This document shows, piece by piece, positions 1-5,921 of a DNA stretch of 25,305 bases. The position numbers were made by a program, and so were the translations under genes. The stretch's first letter is position 1; each line of letters opens with the position of its first letter. Under the pieces are notes generated by a model. That model was not told where the DNA came from. It did not search any database and was given only the letters and a program-made list of their open reading frames with translations. The stretch comes from a virus: IMG/VR virus record IMGVR_UViG_3300033143_001149, positions 1 to 25,305 of that record; one strand, 5' to 3'.

Positions 1-2
1 AG

Positions 3-332
3 AAAATATCAAGAAGAATAGTTTCGGCTATTTGTGCTATCCTAGTTGGTGGTATAGGATTTTTTTCTGTTGCTACCTTGGAAAAGGATAGTCACGTAGT
101 TGAGAGGAGAACTTTACTTGATTCATTAGATACTACTCAGGCAATAGTTGATGATTACGAACACACTGCCAATTACCAGGCTATGTTTAATTACAAAGCT
201 AAAGAGGTTACTGCCAACTGTAACAAGTGCGGCCCTCGTCTAACCGACATTCAATCGATGTTGGATTCCATAAAGGAAGTAAAAGGAGAGTTGGTGGTGC
301 CAAAGTACCCTGGTTGGTCGGCACTTGAATGA
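3..332 (+). CDS. Small membrane-anchored protein, 5' end outside window
   Basis: The reading frame is open from the first complete codon at position 3 with no ATG, so the start lies just outside the window; a TTG at 78 is internal. The visible N-terminus begins with a few basic residues (K-I-S-R-R), followed by a hydrophobic segment (about residues 6-26, IVSAICAILVGGIGFFSVAT) that looks like a signal anchor or uncleaved signal peptide. The remaining ~80 residues are polar and include a CNKCG pair of cysteines and a short C-terminal helix. A type-II small membrane protein next to virion genes could be a spanin, a lysis accessory or a host-envelope protein, but no family motif is recognisable. 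It ends 74 bases before a strong hairpin terminator that it shares with the convergent leftward genes. Confidence 0.6.
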   Translation, partial: KISRRIVSAICAILVGGIGFFSVATLEKDSHVVERRTLLDSLDTTQAIVDDYEHTANYQAMFNYKAKEVTANCNKCGPRLTDIQSMLDSIKEVKGELVVPKYPGWSALE

Positions 333-405
333 CAGGTAAGTTCGCAGCCAACGAAAGAAACCTTTAATCTTAGTAATTTTCGCAAAAAATATTCTAAGAT
401 AAATT

Positions 406-446
406 AAAATCCCCTGAAAGTGGTTGAGACCTGCAGGGGATTTTTT
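406..446. terminator. Bidirectional Rho-independent terminator between convergent genes
   Basis: Positions 406-416 (AAAATCCCCTG) are perfectly complementary to 434-444 (CAGGGGATTTT), giving an 11-bp stem around a 17-base loop. The right side ends in a run of six T (441-446) and the left flank is A-rich, so the hairpin can act on both strands. It lies between the rightward gene ending at 332 and the leftward gene ending at 485. Confidence 0.85.
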
Positions 447-484
447 AGTAGTTGGTATTAGTGAATTTATTATTAACTACTCTA

Positions 485-820
485 TCATGCTTTATTTTGT
501 CCTTCGACATTTCTTCTATTTCTATCAGCTGTTCTTGCGTACTGCCAATGTAGAGCTTCTTCAATCTTTGTAATAGTTAAAGCATTCTCCCTACATGGAA
601 ATGCTTCATTCAAACTCTGGAACAAACATTTAGTGTAGTTTAAAATATCTACTGCTTGTAATCCATTCACTCCAACCTCTCCGATGGGATCTGATTGTAC
701 TTTAAATGATACAATAGGAGCAACTCCTTTCTCATCTGCGATATTTTCTAATCCAATGAAGTCTATTACTTCTGGGTGTGTTTCTTTTAACTTTTCAAAT
801 GCTTTTTCTACGTGTCTCAT
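485..820 (-). CDS. Acb2/Tad1-hairpin-like phage protein, candidate cyclic-nucleotide sponge
   Basis: The 111-residue protein has two parts. Residues about 30-53 contain an APIVSFKVQSDPIGEVGVNG stretch that recurs in many phage hypothetical proteins. Residues about 56-100 form a helical hairpin with the segment CRENALTITKIEEALHW followed by an RTADRNRR-x-VEG tail. The pattern C/SRE-x-x-L-x-I-T-K-L/I-E-E-A-x-x-W matches what I recall of the Acb2/Tad1 hairpin domain. Members of that domain family bind cyclic nucleotide or NAD-derived signals and block CBASS or Thoeris immunity; the binding activity here is inference. It is the last gene of the leftward operon and ends 38 bases before the shared terminator. 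The start has a weak AGAAAG upstream. It could instead be a related hairpin protein of unknown function. Confidence 0.6.
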   Translation of the reverse strand: MRHVEKAFEKLKETHPEVIDFIGLENIADEKGVAPIVSFKVQSDPIGEVGVNGLQAVDILNYTKCLFQSLNEAFPCRENALTITKIEEALHWQYARTADRNRRNVEGQNKA

Positions 821-882
821 TTTATCTTTCTTTAAATTATTTAGATTCGACCTTAATGGTCTTTGTTTTTACTACTTATTTA

Positions 883-1179
883 TTAAGAGCTCCAATCATC
901 TTTTAGTTCTACTTTAATTGTTTTTGGTGCTATAGGTGCTTTTGGTAATGGCATCCAATGGGTAATCTTATAATCCTCATAAGGTTCCATTTCACGAGTT
1001 GCAAACCAATGTGCTTCTTTATCGTGAAGGTGACCACTATCCTCTTTACTATTGGGATCTATTACCCTTTCCCATCTTTGTACACTTGCTTCATAATCAT
1101 TAAAGAATCCTTGTCCAGTTACAAATACTGTAACTCCTGGTTCCGGAAGTTCGTCTTCTACGCTTATCCAATTTTTCAT
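883..1179 (-). CDS. DUF551 family protein
   Basis: The 98-residue protein opens with WISVEDELPEPGVTVFVTG and contains ITHWMPLPKAP at about residues 72-82. These are the two hallmark blocks of DUF551 (W-I-S-V-x-D-x-L-P near the N-terminus, I-T-H-W-M-P-L-P-x-x-P near the C-terminus). The family is widespread in phages and prophages and has no established biochemical role; it is usually among small accessory genes, as here. The gene lies in the leftward operon, 5 bases from its upstream neighbour and 62 bases from its downstream one. The start has no Shine-Dalgarno site, only an A/T-rich leader. The family assignment is firm; its function is unknown. Confidence 0.85.
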   Translation of the reverse strand: MKNWISVEDELPEPGVTVFVTGQGFFNDYEASVQRWERVIDPNSKEDSGHLHDKEAHWFATREMEPYEDYKITHWMPLPKAPIAPKTIKVELKDDWSS

Positions 1180-1184
1180 AAATA

Positions 1185-1631
1185 TTATTTTTTAATTCTA
1201 TATATTAATTCAAATGTTACTGAGAACATTGTTTTTATTATGATGAAAGCTATTAATTTATAATACCAATCCTCTTGTCCATTAACTGATATTGTCAATG
1301 CTATAATTAATTGCCAAGTAGAATAAAATAAGAATTGAGCTAAATGCCAACCATCAGTAAGAAATACAAATATTGTTGTTGAGAAAGGAAATCTTTCTGC
1401 ATGTTTTGGTGCGAATCCAAAGTGATACCATTTTGGTATATAACGATAAAGGGTAAATTTCTTATCAGTTATATTGCTAGGTGTCCATGGTATGGTTTTA
1501 TACTTTCTCCACCAACCATCATTCTTATTCCAATAGTCAGAGTTAAACTTTCCTTCGCTACTCCAATCCATCAATACATTTAGTGGGGCAAGTAGTAAGA
1601 TAAGTATTGCTATTATAACAATCATCTCCAT
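1185..1631 (-). CDS. Three-segment small membrane protein
   Basis: The 148-residue protein starts with a hydrophobic helix (residues 3-20, IVIIAILILLLAPLNVLM). It then has an aromatic, basic soluble stretch rich in Trp and Tyr (about 22-80), a second membrane region (about 84-112, FVFLTDGWHLAQFLFYSTWQ within it) and a third (about 125-143), ending in a basic tail. The block RFPFST-T-x-F-V-F-L-T-D-G-W-H resembles conserved membrane proteins of Bacteroidota phages as I recall them, but I cannot name a function. The start overlaps the stop of the upstream 70-residue membrane protein by 10 bases, so the two are probably translated together and may form a complex in the inner membrane. Exclusion of superinfecting phage is one guess; nothing in the sequence tests it. 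Confidence 0.6.
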   Translation of the reverse strand: MEMIVIIAILILLLAPLNVLMDWSSEGKFNSDYWNKNDGWWRKYKTIPWTPSNITDKKFTLYRYIPKWYHFGFAPKHAERFPFSTTIFVFLTDGWHLAQFLFYSTWQLIIALTISVNGQEDWYYKLIAFIIIKTMFSVTFELIYRIKK

Positions 1632-1834
1632 ATCCCTTTATAGTTCATCCAAGCTCCAAATGGAACTAGAACAATACCAATGAATAGAAATACTAAAGCA
1701 AGCCACCATTCGCTGCTCTCTCTGACTATTTCAAATATTAAAACTATAATTGTCATCAGTATTAGCACTAATGAAGTGTTCTTGTATTTCTTTCTAAAAA
1801 AATACGCTGTAAATGTTTCGTTTTCTTTTTTCAT
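1622..1834 (-). CDS. Two-segment small membrane protein
   Basis: The 70-residue protein has a basic, polar N-terminus (about 19 residues), a first membrane helix (about 20-40, SLVLILMTIIVLIFEIV within it), a short charged turn containing RESSEW, and a second helix (about 43-64) ending in a short basic tail. This is a helical hairpin with both ends predicted in the cytoplasm. It overlaps the next gene by 10 bases and the previous gene by an ATGA of 4 bases, the signature of translational coupling. The size and two-helix form would also suit a holin, but no lysin is visible nearby and the gene is in a divergent accessory operon, so holin is only a possibility. No family is recognised. Confidence 0.6.
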   Translation of the reverse strand: MKKENETFTAYFFRKKYKNTSLVLILMTIIVLIFEIVRESSEWWLALVFLFIGIVLVPFGAWMNYKGIWR

Positions 1835-2094
1835 AATTTATTTGTTTTTACGTTTATGTTCAGGGTATCTAACCCCTTTTGATTATTAATACTTAAAACT
1901 AATTGCTCTCTTGCTATATTTAAGGCCTTTTGTATTCTATTTAATTTATGAAATCCTTTTGAGTTTGGCTTTATTCTTTGTATTACCTTGCCACTAAAAC
2001 AATCCCTCCATTCAATTAATACAATGCCAGTTTTATCATCCGTAGTGATGATTACCTTGCTATCATCTAAAGAATCTTTCTTACTTAATTTCAT
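1831..2094 (-). CDS. Hypothetical protein of leftward operon
   Basis: The 87-residue, basic protein shows a beta-rich N-terminal half (alternating hydrophobics around KVIITTDDKTGIVLIEWRD) and an amphipathic helix around residues 50-70 (KLNRIQKALNIAREQLVLSI). There is no signal peptide or membrane helix. I recognise no family. Both ends are locked into the operon: its start overlaps the upstream stop by ATGA (2091-2094), and its stop overlaps the downstream start by the same 4-base arrangement (1831-1834). That makes the reading frame credible despite the short length. Confidence 0.55.
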   Translation of the reverse strand: MKLSKKDSLDDSKVIITTDDKTGIVLIEWRDCFSGKVIQRIKPNSKGFHKLNRIQKALNIAREQLVLSINNQKGLDTLNINVKTNKL

Positions 2095-2297
2095 TGTTTT
2101 CTTCCATTAGTAAAAAACCATCCAAACTTTCTGTTAAACCATTTTTCAAATCTTACAAACCTATTTGGCTTGATGTGATTCATTAGGTCCTTTCTTATTT
2201 GTTCAGGGGTCTTTCTGTCTTTATCCCTTTCTTTTATTAGGGCCTTTCTTTCGTCTTGTTCTTGTTCGTTTTTATATATCGATCCGATTCCGCTCAT
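2091..2297 (-). CDS. Small charged hypothetical protein
   Basis: The 68-residue protein is dominated by charged residues. A run of Lys, Arg, Glu and Asp occupies positions 9-35 (EQEQDERKALIKERDKDRK at its start), probably a helix, and is followed by a basic, aromatic C-terminus (RFVRFEKWFNRKFGWFF). The last part could sit on nucleic acid or the membrane surface, but no domain is recognisable. It lies 3 bases downstream of the first gene of the operon and overlaps the next gene by 4 bases. Confidence 0.5.
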   Translation of the reverse strand: MSGIGSIYKNEQEQDERKALIKERDKDRKTPEQIRKDLMNHIKPNRFVRFEKWFNRKFGWFFTNGRKQ

Positions 2298-2300
2298 TGC

Positions 2301-2606
2301 TTAATGTTTAAATTCATCGAACTTGTAGTTAATTCTACCATGTTCCGATATTATTGATAGGTTAGTTAATTTGCTTTCGTGTTCTATTTCTTTTCCAGAG
2401 ATGCCGAGAGTAGCCCATATCCTTGTGATCAGCTTTTCTCTCATTCTATCTGTTGGGATTTTGTTGTTATCATCTAAAACCATTACAATCTTTTTCGCCT
2501 GTAGAGAGCTGGCTCTCTTTGTTTTAATCTTAGTGTATGTAATGGTGCAATTCGCTAATACAATCTTAGGCTTATATCCGACCTCATACTTCCTTTCCTT
2601 TTCCAT
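2301..2606 (-). CDS. First gene of leftward operon, hypothetical
   Basis: The 101-residue basic protein starts MEKERKYEVGYKPK and has beta-like strands (KIVLANCTITYTKIK, KKIVMVLDD) followed by a helix around residues 52-70 (RMREKLITRIWATLGISG). No known family is recognised. As the promoter-proximal gene it is the best candidate in the operon for an early regulator or host-directed factor, but that is position-based inference. The promoter-like TACATTTG box ends only 4 bases before the ATG, so the message may be leaderless or almost so. Confidence 0.5.
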   Translation of the reverse strand: MEKERKYEVGYKPKIVLANCTITYTKIKTKRASSLQAKKIVMVLDDNNKIPTDRMREKLITRIWATLGISGKEIEHESKLTNLSIISEHGRINYKFDEFKH

Positions 2607-2610
2607 ATAA

Positions 2611-2618
2611 CAAATGTA
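2611..2618 (-). promoter_or_regulatory. Bacteroidota-type -7 box for leftward operon
   Basis: Read on the minus strand, 2618-2611 is TACATTTG, a full match to TAnnTTTG, the -7 element of the Bacteroidota housekeeping sigma factor. A -33 TTG at the usual spacing is not obvious. Transcription would start almost at the ATG at 2606. Confidence 0.45.
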
Positions 2619-2661
2619 AATAAATAATTGTATTTAAAATACACTTATACTGATTTATTTG

Positions 2662-2669
2662 TATATTTG
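2662..2669 (+). promoter_or_regulatory. Bacteroidota-type -7 box for rightward genes
   Basis: TATATTTG fully matches TAnnTTTG. No good -33 TTG lies at the standard distance; the nearest, at 2628-2630, is too far. Transcription from here would begin around 2675 and run into the first rightward gene. The box is only about 45 bases from the opposing leftward box, making this a compact divergent control region. Confidence 0.45.
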
Positions 2670-2673
2670 CCTT

Positions 2674-2991
2674 GTGAGATTACATAAAAAGAATACAGAA
2701 AATCCTTTTCAGGAGGGTGAATTAAATATTAAAATGGAAGAAGCATACATCATAAAGGGTTTGAGCAAGACAGCTATGAAGCTGTATATGTTTCTGCGTG
2801 AGCATGCTTTCCGAACTAATGGTCGCGTGATATTTGATTTCGCTATGGCTAAAGGAATTTGTAACTTTAAACAAGATAAGTCTGTTTATAATGCTTTAGG
2901 GGAGTTGATAAATAATGATATTATTGCTGGGTCTGATGATTCTATTGAGTATTACTACAACCCCAGTTTTATGTCAAACGAAAAAGAATAG
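2674..2991 (+). CDS. Winged-helix-like protein, possible regulator or replication-type factor
   Basis: The core (KGLSKTAMKLYMFLREHAF, then VIFDFAMAKGICNFKQDKSVY, then ALGELINNDIIAGSDD and a YYYNPSF strand) follows the helix-helix-helix-wing order of winged-helix DNA-binding domains of the kind found in replication initiators and phage regulators. I cannot assign a precise family. The start is uncertain. GTG at 2674 keeps a protein-like N-terminus (ENPFQEGELNIK), while ATG at 2734 would shorten it by 20 residues and has an AGGAGG 17 bases upstream, unusually far. A TTG at 2659 is excluded if the overlapping TATATTTG box is the promoter. As the first gene after the divergent promoters it could regulate one or both sides. 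It ends 2 bases before the next gene. Confidence 0.5.
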   Translation: MRLHKKNTENPFQEGELNIKMEEAYIIKGLSKTAMKLYMFLREHAFRTNGRVIFDFAMAKGICNFKQDKSVYNALGELINNDIIAGSDDSIEYYYNPSFMSNEKE

Positions 2992-2993
2992 CT

Positions 2994-3212
2994 ATGGACG
3001 TTTTAAGGGTAGGTGATAATTTAATTGTAGTAGACGGTTTATCTGTCTACCAGCCAAAGGGTGATAGTAATTGGTTTGCCTGCAATAATAAAAGAATTGG
3101 TACTATTCGTTTACAAGCCTTATATTTGTATTTACATAATGAGGATAATGCTCGAAGAAAGCGATTCAATACTTATGTGGATAAAGTTATTAATAAATTA
3201 ATATACAATTAA
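2994..3212 (+). CDS. Small hypothetical protein
   Basis: The 72-residue protein begins MDVLRVGDNLIVVDGLSVYQ, a beta-strand-rich N-terminus, and continues with a Cys-containing loop (WFACNNKRIGTI) and a helical, basic C-terminus (NARRKRFNTYVDKVINKL). It could be a small nucleic-acid-binding or regulatory protein, but no family is recognised. It starts 2 bases after the preceding TAG stop, in an AGCTATGG context also seen at 14294, and is followed 1 base later by the 52-residue basic protein, so it belongs to the same tightly packed transcript. Confidence 0.5.
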   Translation: MDVLRVGDNLIVVDGLSVYQPKGDSNWFACNNKRIGTIRLQALYLYLHNEDNARRKRFNTYVDKVINKLIYN

Positions 3213-3213
3213 G

Positions 3214-3372
3214 ATGAATATCAATCAACGAGTTGCATTCGCGAGAGCTGCACAAGAAGAGGATGCTAAGATAATGAGCAAGAGAAAGCCAAAAGCCACA
3301 AAGAACAAGAGAAAGGCATCAACTAAGATGAAGCCAGTAAGTAGGAAAGGTAAAAACAAATTCACGTATTAA
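3214..3372 (+). CDS. 52-residue highly basic small protein
   Basis: An uninterrupted frame from ATG 3214 to TAA 3370-3372 encodes 52 residues. A short N-terminal helix (MNINQRVAFARAAQEEDAK) is followed by a tail in which nearly every second residue is Lys or Arg (MSKRKPKATKNKRKA onward). The frame exactly fills the gap between its neighbours: it begins 1 base after the upstream stop, and its TAA shares one base with the next ATG (TAATG at 3370-3374). This tight packing is why I treat it as real. A basic tail of this kind suits binding to DNA or RNA, for example a packaging or virion-DNA accessory, but no family is recognised. Confidence 0.6.
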   Translation: MNINQRVAFARAAQEEDAKIMSKRKPKATKNKRKASTKMKPVSRKGKNKFTY

Positions 3373-3917
3373 TGTATAACGAACTTATTGATGTAGATAC
3401 TGATGGGAATGTTTTTGTTAAAGACAATTCTATTGGGTTAATGCCAAAACTGTTTGCTGTCTATAAGGATAAGCACATGGGTAGTAACATGGTTAAATAC
3501 ATTGTTGGTGTATATGATTACAAATCTCCTTTTAGAAGACTCCCTGAAGACGAGCGCTCAGCAAGAGTTTCCTATTCTGTTTATTCTAAAGACAAACCTC
3601 CAAAAGTTTCTGATACAAAAGTTGAAGAAGCTATTGAAGAATATCTTAAATTACAATATGACCCACTTATTGACCAATATAATACGATGGGTGAGCAGAT
3701 GTATAAGATGAATAAGGTTTACAAGGCTATGATTCCTACGGAGAAGAATCTTGAAGACATGAATAAGATGCAAGAGCAAATGGGTAAAGCTGCAATAGCT
3801 AGAGACAAGATAAAAGACCTCATTCTTAAAGATCAACAAACAGAATCTAATATCAAGGGTACTGGTTCAGAAGACTTTAGTATTTGGGAACAAGATGAGA
3901 TGATAGGGAAAAAATAA
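3372..3917 (+). CDS. Hypothetical protein upstream of TerL; candidate small terminase-type factor
   Basis: The 181-residue protein has a mixed alpha/beta N-terminal half (about residues 1-90, including KYIVGVYDYKSPFRRLPEDE) and a long helical, coiled-coil-like region (about 93-160) rich in Met, Lys, Glu and Gln. A polar C-terminus contains SEDFSIWEQDEM. I do not recognise a family. Position directly before the large terminase, with 3 bases between them, is where many tailed phages keep the DNA-recognition (small) terminase subunit, and a coiled coil suits an oligomeric ring; this is context only. No helix-turn-helix is obvious in the N-terminal half, which weakens the idea. A TAATG start couples it to the 52-residue gene upstream. 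Confidence 0.5.
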   Translation: MYNELIDVDTDGNVFVKDNSIGLMPKLFAVYKDKHMGSNMVKYIVGVYDYKSPFRRLPEDERSARVSYSVYSKDKPPKVSDTKVEEAIEEYLKLQYDPLIDQYNTMGEQMYKMNKVYKAMIPTEKNLEDMNKMQEQMGKAAIARDKIKDLILKDQQTESNIKGTGSEDFSIWEQDEMIGKK

Positions 3918-3920
3918 TCT

Positions 3921-5915
3921 ATGATAGCGGCAAAGAAATACTCTCCAATAATATTTGATAAGAATCAGAAGGACTATAAGCAATTAAAGAAAAATACTTC
4001 TGAATACTTTTCCTTTTGGAAAGAACAGAAGAAAAGATTAAAGGAAGGATATAAACCTACTGGTGGTTCTTGGATTCCAGGAAACTATTATTTCTATTTA
4101 AACTTTTCTAAGATACATGGATTACCAAGTCCAGAATCAAGGCGTAAGTCTATGATTCCTCCAATATATCGTGACCAAGATCATGAGTATTATCAAGAAG
4201 TTCATCACGCTAAGTATGGAGATGGAAAGGATAACAAAGGTGGGTACGGTATTATAGTATTAAAAGCAAGACGTAAGGGGTTCTCCTTTATGAATGCTAA
4301 TATATTATTACATGAATGGACCTGCTATGCTCACTCAGAAAATGGGTTAGGTGCACAGCGTGAAGATTATGTTCAAGATTTTCGTAAGAAGATGTTATTG
4401 TCCTATAACGAATTACCTTCTGAATTGAGGAATAAGATTCTCAATAACAATGAGGAAATCTTTATGTCGGGATACAAAGAGAAGGAAGATGGTATTTGGG
4501 TAGAGAAAGGGATGAAGTCTATGGTTCACTTTAGGGTGATGGAGAAGCCTAATGCTTTCAGGGGAACATCTTTGAATTACATGGTATTCGAGGAAGCGGG
4601 AGAGTTTTTAAAGCTTAAGCGTTCATTCCAATCATCTGAGGATTGTTTTAAAGAGGGTAATGTATTTTTTGGTACACCAATTATCGGTGGAACTTCTAAT
4701 GCTATGGAGGTTGAGTCTGATGATTACATGGATATGTATTATAATGCTGAACAGTTTAATTTAAAGCCTGTATTTATTAAGGCATCTAAAGTGTTTGGTA
4801 GTTTCTTTGATATGTCTACGGGTGCATCTGATTCAAAAGGAGCAGAAGAGTTTATTATAGCTGAGGCTGAAAAGCGTAAATCTACTGGAGATTTACAATC
4901 ATATTACTCTTACTTACAAGAAAATCCTTTAGAGGTGGAGCATGCTTTCTTTAAATCAGGGAAGACTCCATTTGATTTAGAAAAGATTAATAAACAGATT
5001 GCCAATATCAATACTAATCCTAGTTTTCAGAGAGTTCAGAAAGGAACATTGGAATGGCCTAGAGATAAAGAGGGGAAAGAAATATTTGGTGCAACACCAG
5101 AGTTTATTTTAGATGATGGATCCCATGATGAGGTAAATCCTAACAATGAGTTGTTTCCATTTGAGATAGTTGAACAACCAATTCCTTCTATGGCTAATAT
5201 ACATTTAGCTGCGGTTGATCCTTATCATATTGATGATGAACTGGAGGAGATGAAGAAAAAGATGTCTGATCAGAAGGATAGGTCCGATGGTTCAATGTGT
5301 GTGTATCGTAGATTTGTTGGACAGAATACAATAGGTGAGTTACCTGTAGCGTTCTATACTGATAGACCTTATTCTAAGGAGAAGTTCTACGAGAACTGTT
5401 TAAAGTTGGCTGTGTTTTATGATTCTCAAATACTTGTGGAATATAATGATGATGGTTTCCTTAAATATTTTATAGCCAAGAAAATGACTAGATATTTAAA
5501 GGAAAGACCTCGTGCTGCTGATAGTCCTTGGAGTCAAGCGACAAACAGATATGGTATTCACATGAAGACTTTCCAAAAGAAATTATTGACTGAGCTTGTA
5601 GATGAATATGTTAAAAAGCATTGGGAAGATATTTACTTTTTAAAATTATTGAATGAATTATCCGTTTATGGAGTGAAAAATACAGATAGGGTTATGTCTT
5701 TTGGTATGGCTCTAATACATGATATGGATGCTACTAAAAGAATCTATGACAAAGACGAGGAGGAGAATATTGAGCCAATGGATGGATTGCCTGGGTTTAG
5801 TAGAAATAGTCAAGGTGGAATAGTAACTCTAAGTAGTAATAATAATAATCATTTTGAAACTAATAAAAGAAAGGTTACTTTTGATTACAAACTAGACGAA
5901 GATACTGAACTATAA
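3921..5915 (+). CDS. terL: Terminase large subunit (packaging ATPase and nuclease)
   Basis: TerL powers translocation of phage DNA into the procapsid and cuts it at the end of packaging. The 664-residue protein shows both domains. The ATPase has an atypical Walker A, KARRKGFS (115-122), like the K-A-R-x-K/R-G-F-S loop of crAss-like and related terminases. Its Walker B is YMVFEEAGE (220-228), with Glu in place of the usual Asp and the catalytic Glu at 225, and FFGTP (249-253) is the coupling motif. The RNase-H-like nuclease shows AAVDPY with Asp 433, LVEYND with Glu 507 and nearby Asp 510/511, and NTDRVMSFGMALIH with Asp 589. The C-terminus is Asn/Ser-rich. The length suits a full TerL and no break is seen. 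It starts 3 bases after the upstream gene, without a Shine-Dalgarno site, and precedes the portal by 6 bases. Confidence 0.92.
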   Translation: MIAAKKYSPIIFDKNQKDYKQLKKNTSEYFSFWKEQKKRLKEGYKPTGGSWIPGNYYFYLNFSKIHGLPSPESRRKSMIPPIYRDQDHEYYQEVHHAKYGDGKDNKGGYGIIVLKARRKGFSFMNANILLHEWTCYAHSENGLGAQREDYVQDFRKKMLLSYNELPSELRNKILNNNEEIFMSGYKEKEDGIWVEKGMKSMVHFRVMEKPNAFRGTSLNYMVFEEAGEFLKLKRSFQSSEDCFKEGNVFFGTPIIGGTSNAMEVESDDYMDMYYNAEQFNLKPVFIKASKVFGSFFDMSTGASDSKGAEEFIIAEAEKRKSTGDLQSYYSYLQENPLEVEHAFFKSGKTPFDLEKINKQIANINTNPSFQRVQKGTLEWPRDKEGKEIFGATPEFILDDGSHDEVNPNNELFPFEIVEQPIPSMANIHLAAVDPYHIDDELEEMKKKMSDQKDRSDGSMCVYRRFVGQNTIGELPVAFYTDRPYSKEKFYENCLKLAVFYDSQILVEYNDDGFLKYFIAKKMTRYLKERPRAADSPWSQATNRYGIHMKTFQKKLLTELVDEYVKKHWEDIYFLKLLNELSVYGVKNTDRVMSFGMALIHDMDATKRIYDKDEEENIEPMDGLPGFSRNSQGGIVTLSSNNNNHFETNKRKVTFDYKLDEDTEL

Positions 5916-5921
5916 ATACGT

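Noticed and set aside
849-870. Small inverted repeat GACC-TTAAT-GGTC followed by T-rich sequence (rightward)
   Set aside because: Only a 4-bp stem, and it lies on the strand with no gene ending nearby, so it is too weak to call a terminator.
684-2610. Rightward ORFs of 60-101 codons (684-917, 958-1263, 1401-1583, 1680-1889, 2371-2610)
   Set aside because: They lie antisense to the leftward operon, whose frames show a DUF551 signature, an Acb2/Tad1-like hairpin, ATGA overlaps and convergent termination. The rightward products are low-complexity and hydrophobic as expected of shadows.
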